DNA of 50,040 nt. Source: Xenorhabdus thuongxuanensis (GTDB lineage: Bacteria; Pseudomonadota; Gammaproteobacteria; Enterobacterales; Enterobacteriaceae). Positions 45,770-50,040 of the stretch are shown here, piece after piece (the first letter of the stretch is position 1; each line of letters begins with the position of its first letter). The notes beneath the pieces are model-generated. The model was given only the letters and a program-made list of their open reading frames with translations. It was not told the DNA's origin and searched no databases. The stretch lies in NCBI RefSeq assembly GCF_001908095.1, contig NZ_MKGR01000023.1:10801-60840 (forward strand), in the 5' to 3' direction. Position numbers and translations under genes: made by a program.

Positions 45770-46480
45770 TTGCGAAAAAAAATAAGAGGGGGAAATAAAC
45801 CCCTTTTGTTGATTCTACAGGGGCTGTTAGCATTAGGGTTCATCTCTTTGCTCAGCGCCTGTTCGATTCAGCCAACAACACCTTTTTTCAGCGCCAGCGG
45901 TTTTGTCACTGACAGCGGCGTTATTCGTTTATGGCGTTTGAACGATCAAAACAGTAAACCTCAGGTTATCATGAGTGTTTACAGTCCCTACCACGATAAA
46001 GCCTCCCATAATAAAGATACTATTATTACTTTCTACGAATATCGGCATGGCAGCTTGTGGCAAATCCGTCGCAATGTGTTTGATAATCCACCCATCGTAG
46101 AGACATTACGCATTTCCCAGGATAACTCAGTCATTTTTAAATTGCGGCAATTACAAAAACGTAATGAACCGTTGTCCGATGACGATGTAGCTCGTCTGAA
46201 ATTTGATGCTAAGCAGATAGAAAAAATCAGTGACACTTTAATTGCAGATAAGGTGAAGTTGCTACAAGGGCATTGGCAGAATGGACGAGTTACCACGTGT
46301 TCAGGAAAGCAATTATTCATTGAATTTGAGCCTAACGCGCAGAGATGGCTTGAAGAAAGGCAAAGCAATAGCTCCGGTTTACTGACTATTGCATGGTTGG
46401 AATCGTCTGAAGGGAAAAAGTTATTGCTGGTTGCTAATGATGATTTTTGTCGTTGGGAACCGACGAAAGAGAAGCTGTAA
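45770..46480 (+). CDS. yjaH: DUF1481 lipoprotein YjaH
   Basis: A putative lipoprotein of unknown function, 236 aa from a TTG at 45770. The N terminus (MRKKIRGGNKP, a hydrophobic helix, then the lipobox LLSAC with Cys at 31) indicates lipidation. The body (ASGFVTDSGVIRLWR, WQIRRNVF) follows the DUF1481 family, which lies after hupA in E. coli too. The start is uncertain: no Shine-Dalgarno precedes the TTG, and later in-frame TTG codons exist, but this start preserves the positive N-region expected of a signal peptide. Confidence 0.85.
   Translation: MRKKIRGGNKPLLLILQGLLALGFISLLSACSIQPTTPFFSASGFVTDSGVIRLWRLNDQNSKPQVIMSVYSPYHDKASHNKDTIITFYEYRHGSLWQIRRNVFDNPPIVETLRISQDNSVIFKLRQLQKRNEPLSDDDVARLKFDAKQIEKISDTLIADKVKLLQGHWQNGRVTTCSGKQLFIEFEPNAQRWLEERQSNSSGLLTIAWLESSEGKKLLLVANDDFCRWEPTKEKL
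45785..45807 (+). terminator. Hairpin after hupA, overlapping the yjaH 5' end
   Basis: AAGAGGGG (45785-45792, including two G-T pairs) folds onto CCCCTTTT (45800-45807) around AAATAAA, preceded by an A run and ending in T residues. It resembles a rho-independent terminator of hupA yet lies inside the first codons assigned to yjaH. Confidence 0.5.
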
Positions 46481-46511
46481 TTCTGTCACTTCCGTCGATT
46501 TAGGTTCTGGT

Positions 46512-47810
46512 CTATTTCAAACGGGCAATGGCGCGGTAGCCAATATCTTTACGATAAAAGCACCCTTCCCAGTTAATTTGCTCTGCTCCCAGATAAGCTT
46601 TTTTCTGGGCATCTGCAATATCGTGACCTAAAGCAGTAACACATAAGACACGTCCTCCTGCGGTGATAATATTCCCATCCTTAAGGGCTGTCCCAGCATG
46701 GAAGACTTTTTCATCGATGTCAGATTCATCGGCATCTGATTTCTTCTCTAACCCGTTAATAACGTCACCCTTGGCATAATTCGCCGGATAACCCCCAGCC
46801 GCCAGCACGACGCCTAAGGCAGGACGATCGTCCCATTCAGAGGTTTTTTCACCTAACTGGCCTTTGGCTCCGGCAAGACACAGTTCGACCAAATCAGAAC
46901 GTAGACGCATCATGATAGGTTGGGTTTCGGGATCACCAAATCGGCAGTTAAATTCGATCACTTTCGGTTCACCCTGTTTATCAATCATCAATCCCGCATA
47001 AAGAAAACCAACATAGGTATGGCCTTCAGCCGCCATTCCTGCCACGGTAGGGTAAATGATTTTTTCCATCACTCGTTGATGGATTTCATCCGTGACTACC
47101 GGTGCGGGTGAATAAGCCCCCATACCTCCGGTATTCGGCCCGGTATCACCGTCGCCTACGCGCTTATGATCTTGACTGGTTGCCATAGGAACCACGTTTT
47201 TGCCATCCACCATGACAATAAAACTGGCTTCTTCTCCGGCCAGAAATTCTTCAATGACAATACGGTGGCCTGCATCGCCAAAAGCATTACCCGCCAGCAT
47301 GTCTTTGATGGCGTTTTGTGCTTCTTTCATGGTTGTGGCAACTACCACACCCTTACCGGCAGCCAAACCATCGGCTTTGATAACGATTGGGGCGCCTACT
47401 TTTTCTAAGTAAGCCAGTGCAGGTTCAATTTCTGTGAAATTTTGGTAGGCCGCTGTAGGTATGTGATGACGTGCGAGGAAATCTTTGGTGAAAGCTTTGG
47501 AACCCTCCAATTGAGCAGCCGCTTTTGTCGGGCCGAAAATGGTCAATCCCGCCTGCTGGAAAGCATCAACCACACCGATAACCAATGGTGCTTCAGGCCC
47601 AACAATGGTCAGGCAAATATCATGATCTTGGGCAAATGCCAGTAACCCTTCAATATCTGTCGCGGCGATATTCACATTTTCTAAATTAGCTTCCAACGCA
47701 GTGCCCGCATTACCTGGTGCGACATAAACCTTGCTTGCCAGAGGTGATTGTACTGCTTTCCAGGCTAATGCGTGTTCCCTTCCGCCATTGCCAATAACCA
47801 ATATGTTCAT
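46512..47810 (-). CDS. purD: Phosphoribosylamine-glycine ligase PurD
   Basis: PurD (GAR synthetase) joins phosphoribosylamine and glycine with ATP in purine synthesis. The 432 aa compare with 429 in E. coli. MNILVIGNGGREHALAWK, ATP-grasp blocks ADGLAAGKGVVVATTM and EFLAGEEASFIVMVDGKNV, and FNCRFGDPETQPIMMRLRSDL are intact. It lies 31 bases after purH in the same direction. The + strand gene yjaH converges on it with only a 31-base gap and no obvious terminator. Confidence 0.97.
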   Translation of the reverse strand: MNILVIGNGGREHALAWKAVQSPLASKVYVAPGNAGTALEANLENVNIAATDIEGLLAFAQDHDICLTIVGPEAPLVIGVVDAFQQAGLTIFGPTKAAAQLEGSKAFTKDFLARHHIPTAAYQNFTEIEPALAYLEKVGAPIVIKADGLAAGKGVVVATTMKEAQNAIKDMLAGNAFGDAGHRIVIEEFLAGEEASFIVMVDGKNVVPMATSQDHKRVGDGDTGPNTGGMGAYSPAPVVTDEIHQRVMEKIIYPTVAGMAAEGHTYVGFLYAGLMIDKQGEPKVIEFNCRFGDPETQPIMMRLRSDLVELCLAGAKGQLGEKTSEWDDRPALGVVLAAGGYPANYAKGDVINGLEKKSDADESDIDEKVFHAGTALKDGNIITAGGRVLCVTALGHDIADAQKKAYLGAEQINWEGCFYRKDIGYRAIARLK

Positions 47811-47841
47811 CTGAGTCTCCTATTTAATAAGACATAAGTTA

Positions 47842-49431
47842 TTAATGGCGAAAATGGCGCATGCCAGTGAAAATCATAGCGATACCATGTTCATCGGCAG
47901 CGGCAATGACTTCATCATCACGAATGGAGCCACCAGGTTGGATGATACAACTCACTCCCACAGCAGCAGCGGCATCAATGCCATCACGGAATGGGAAAAA
48001 TGCATCGGAAGCCATAGCGCAGCCCTGAACTTCCAATCCTTCATCTGCCGCCTTAATACCGGCGATTTTGGCAGAGTAAACACGGCTCATCTGTCCGGCT
48101 CCAATACCAATTGTCATATTATCTCTGGCATAAACAATCGCGTTGGATTTGACGAACTTAGCGACTTTCCAGCAGAACAGGGCATCTTGCATCTCTTGCT
48201 CCGTTGGCTGACGTTTGGATACAACGACCAGATCATCTTCTGTTACCATACCTAAATCGCGATCTTGTACCAGCAAACCACCGTTGACGCGTTTGAAATC
48301 CAAGCTGGCAACAGGTGAATGCCATTCGCCGCACGCCAAAACGCGGACATTTTGTTTTGTTGCCAGAATTGGCAGAGCCGTTTCATTAACAGAAGGCGCA
48401 ATAATGACTTCAACAAATTGGCGTTCAATAATGGCCTGAGCGGTGTTGGCATCGAGTTCGCGGTTAAAGGCAATAATGCCACCGAATGCGGAAGTCGGAT
48501 CGGTTTTAAAGGCGCGGTCATAGGCGGTATGGATGTCAGAACCAATCGCAACACCACAAGGATTAGCGTGTTTGACAATGACACAGGCTGGTTCGGAAAA
48601 GCTTTTTACACATTCCAGTGCGGCATCGGTATCCGCGATATTATTATAAGAGAGTGCCTTACCTTGTAACTGAGTTGCCGTAGCAATTGAAGCTTCTGCG
48701 ATTTGCTCTTCTATATAGAAAGCTGCATCTTGGTGGCTGTTTTCACCATAACGCATATCCTGCTTTTTAATGAAATTCAGATTCAGCGTGCGGGAGAAAC
48801 GTCCTGATGGCTGATCAGTTTCGCCATAGTATGGCGGAACCAATTTGCCAAAGTAATTGGCAATCATGCTGTCATAAGCGGCGGTATGTTCAAACGCTTT
48901 GATGGCTAAATTAAAACGAGTGGAGTATGCCAGTGAATTTTGGTTGTTATCCATCTCCTCGATAATTTTGTCGTAATCTTGGCTATTGACAACAATCGCC
49001 ACATCTTTGTGGTTTTTGGCAGCGGAGCGAACCATTGTTGGGCCGCCAATATCAATATTCTCTATAGCATCTTCTAGGGAGCAATCTGGTTCAGCTACGG
49101 TTTGAGCAAAGGGATAAAGGTTAACGATTACCATATCAATCTGTGAAATCTGGTGTTGTGCCATGACTTCATCATCCTGTCCACGTCGACCCAAGATGCC
49201 GCCATGAATTTTAGGATGAAGTGTTTTGACACGCCCATCCATCATTTCGGGAAAGCCTGTATAGTCAGAAACCTCGGTGACATTCAATCCTGCTTCGGCC
49301 AGCAGACGAGCAGTGCCTCCCGTTGAAAGCAGTTCGACACCGCGATTGGACAAGGCCTTAGCAAATTCAACAATCCCCGCTTTGGCAGAAACACTCAGCA
49401 GGGCACGACGGATTGGACGAAGCTGTTGCAT
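47842..49431 (-). CDS. purH: Bifunctional AICAR formyltransferase / IMP cyclohydrolase PurH
   Basis: PurH catalyses the last two steps to IMP. The ATG at 49431 gives [20 protein letters not shown] and 529 aa, the E. coli length; ten extra upstream codons are rejected. The N-terminal cyclohydrolase domain contains [17 protein letters not shown] and [20 protein letters not shown]; the formyltransferase Lys-His pair is in [15 protein letters not shown]. Position 16 is Ala where E. coli has Asp (SVSAKAG versus SVSDKAG), a minor oddity. It is the first gene of purHD, behind a PurR box. Confidence 0.97.
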   Translation of the reverse strand: MQQLRPIRRALLSVSAKAGIVEFAKALSNRGVELLSTGGTARLLAEAGLNVTEVSDYTGFPEMMDGRVKTLHPKIHGGILGRRGQDDEVMAQHQISQIDMVIVNLYPFAQTVAEPDCSLEDAIENIDIGGPTMVRSAAKNHKDVAIVVNSQDYDKIIEEMDNNQNSLAYSTRFNLAIKAFEHTAAYDSMIANYFGKLVPPYYGETDQPSGRFSRTLNLNFIKKQDMRYGENSHQDAAFYIEEQIAEASIATATQLQGKALSYNNIADTDAALECVKSFSEPACVIVKHANPCGVAIGSDIHTAYDRAFKTDPTSAFGGIIAFNRELDANTAQAIIERQFVEVIIAPSVNETALPILATKQNVRVLACGEWHSPVASLDFKRVNGGLLVQDRDLGMVTEDDLVVVSKRQPTEQEMQDALFCWKVAKFVKSNAIVYARDNMTIGIGAGQMSRVYSAKIAGIKAADEGLEVQGCAMASDAFFPFRDGIDAAAAVGVSCIIQPGGSIRDDEVIAAADEHGIAMIFTGMRHFRH

Positions 49432-49565
49432 TGGTGTGATCCCTTGAATTTCATAAAACAAGAATGTGTTATTGGGAAAAATCCACTGATTGATAGAAAA
49501 AATGGTTTCTGCAATAACATTTCAAAACAACTTGAAAAAAACACTTGGTGATTTTTCCTGCGCAA

Positions 49566-49594
49566 ATTGTAACGAAAACGTTTGCGCGATGCTC
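49566..49594 (-). promoter_or_regulatory. purHD promoter with PurR box
   Basis: The - strand -10 TACAAT lies at 49571-49566. Immediately upstream the palindrome ACGAAAACGTTTGCGC (49572-49587, + strand reading) matches the PurR consensus ACGCAAACGTTTGCGT in all but two bases and fills the -35/-10 spacer. The -35 itself (GAGCAT region) is poor. PurR with hypoxanthine or guanine would block this promoter. Confidence 0.8.
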
Positions 49595-49679
49595 GATAAA
49601 TTTTATCAAAATATCTCTTTGTGGATAAATCTGTTTATATGTTGGTATAAAATGGTGTTTTGCTGTGTAATTAATCAAA

Positions 49680-49732
49680 CGATAATTATTTTCAAAAAAA
49701 ACTATTGTCACATCCGTAAAACTCCCTATAAT
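49680..49732 (+). promoter_or_regulatory. rRNA operon promoter P1 with UP-like element
   Basis: TTGTCA (49705-49710) and TATAAT (49727-49732) are spaced 16 bases apart, followed by the G+C-rich discriminator GCGCCACC. The A+T-rich block at 49680-49704 (GATAATTATTTTC then an A run) is placed like an UP element. This is the architecture of growth-rate- and ppGpp-controlled rrn P1 promoters. Confidence 0.9.
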
Positions 49733-49801
49733 GCGCCACCACTGACCGACGATGTGCTGAGACACGCCGCGACGGCAGCGGAGAAAAACGAAAATAATCG
49801 C

Positions 49802-49829
49802 TTGACTCCGGAGGCAAACAGCGTAAGAT
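49802..49829 (+). promoter_or_regulatory. rRNA operon promoter P2
   Basis: TTGACT (49802-49807) and TAAGAT (49824-49829) are spaced 16 bases apart, about 97 bases downstream of P1, the usual rrn tandem arrangement. Confidence 0.8.
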
Positions 49830-49844
49830 ACGCAGCCTCGCAAC

Positions 49845-49881
49845 CCGGAAGCCACTTCCGGTTGCCAATGCTCTTTAACAA
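49845..49881 (+). promoter_or_regulatory. rrn antitermination site (boxB-boxA)
   Basis: A boxB-like hairpin (CCGGAAG 49845-49851 with CTTCCGG 49855-49861) is followed by boxA TGCTCTTTAACAA (49869-49881) and a boxC-like TGTGTGGGCACT (49897-49908). BoxA recruits NusB/S10 and associated Nus factors so that polymerase resists Rho across the untranslated rRNA genes. Confidence 0.88.
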
Positions 49882-50016
49882 ATTAATCAGACAATCTGTG
49901 TGGGCACTCGCAAGACACTTATCCAAGCCGAAAGGCAAGCAGATTTAAAGTCTTGAAGAGTGACTGACAGTTAATTCATTACGAACTAACAGTAGAATTC
50001 TTTGAGCATCAAACTT

Positions 50017-50040
50017 TAATTGAAGAGTTTGATCATGGCT
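50017..50040 (+). rRNA. rrs: 16S ribosomal RNA, 5' end (partial)
   Basis: The window ends with the conserved 5' end of 16S rRNA (AATTGAAGAGTTTGATCATG). The mature 5' base is placed at 50017 by alignment to the E. coli terminus. The preceding leader (49930-50016, with GTAGAATTCTTTGAGCATC) resembles enterobacterial rrn leaders. By synteny with purHD this corresponds to the rrnE position. Confidence 0.95.

Noticed and set aside
49490-49948. 152-aa open frame on the + strand upstream of 16S rRNA
   Set aside because: Overlaps rrn P1, P2, boxB and boxA and the purH promoter; no ribosome site and no protein-like features.

Overview
The window reads as chromosomal DNA of an Enterobacterales bacterium, most likely Morganellaceae close to Xenorhabdus or Photorhabdus. 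Protein lengths and motifs follow the E. coli orthologues nearly residue for residue (RpoB 1342 aa, NusG 181, L11 142, L10 165, L7/L12 121, HemE 354, PurH 529), while codon use and spacers are moderately A+T-rich. The genus cannot be settled from sequence inspection alone. The ends follow the E. coli tufB-secE-nusG-rplKAJL-rpoBC ... thi ... nudC-hemE-nfi-yjaG-hupA-yjaH-purDH-rrn order; the middle does not.

Layout. 1-12970: 3' end of an EF-Tu gene, then secE-nusG, rplK-rplA, rplJ-rplL and rpoB-rpoC on the + strand. The L1 and L10 autoregulatory mRNA sites are recognisable, and the rplL-rpoB attenuator is present. 12989-14704: an accessory stretch with a secreted PgaB/NodB-type polysaccharide deacetylase and a possible 49-aa membrane peptide. 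14705-30071: a compact maltose/maltodextrin regulon (malM-lamB-malK divergent from malE-malF-malG, then malQ-malP divergent from the activator malT). Candidate MalT boxes lie in both divergent regions and two good CRP sites lie in the malK/malE one. E. coli keeps these genes at two distant loci.

30308-35176: the most interesting block. A class III aminotransferase, a sorbitol-dehydrogenase-type zinc dehydrogenase and a HAD sugar-phosphatase-like enzyme are followed by an MFS transporter and a DUF1349 protein. Aminotransferase, phosphatase and zinc dehydrogenase is the three-enzyme logic of bacterial azasugar (nojirimycin/mannojirimycin-type) biosynthesis. I propose a small iminosugar or amino-polyol pathway with its own transporter. 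This is inference from families and gene order, not proof.

35294-41145: thiCEFSGH on the - strand, tightly overlapped and preceded by a TPP riboswitch and promoter. 41202-46480: a HAD-IB phosphatase, then nudC, hemE, nfi, a yjaG-like gene, hupA and a yjaH-like lipoprotein gene. 46512-49431: purD and purH on the - strand, with a PurR box inside the promoter. 49680-50040: the start of an rRNA operon on the + strand (P1, P2, boxB/boxA leader and the first bases of 16S rRNA).

I found no tRNA gene, CRISPR array, prophage or intact insertion sequence. One imperfect inverted repeat (272-368) may be a small non-autonomous mobile element.
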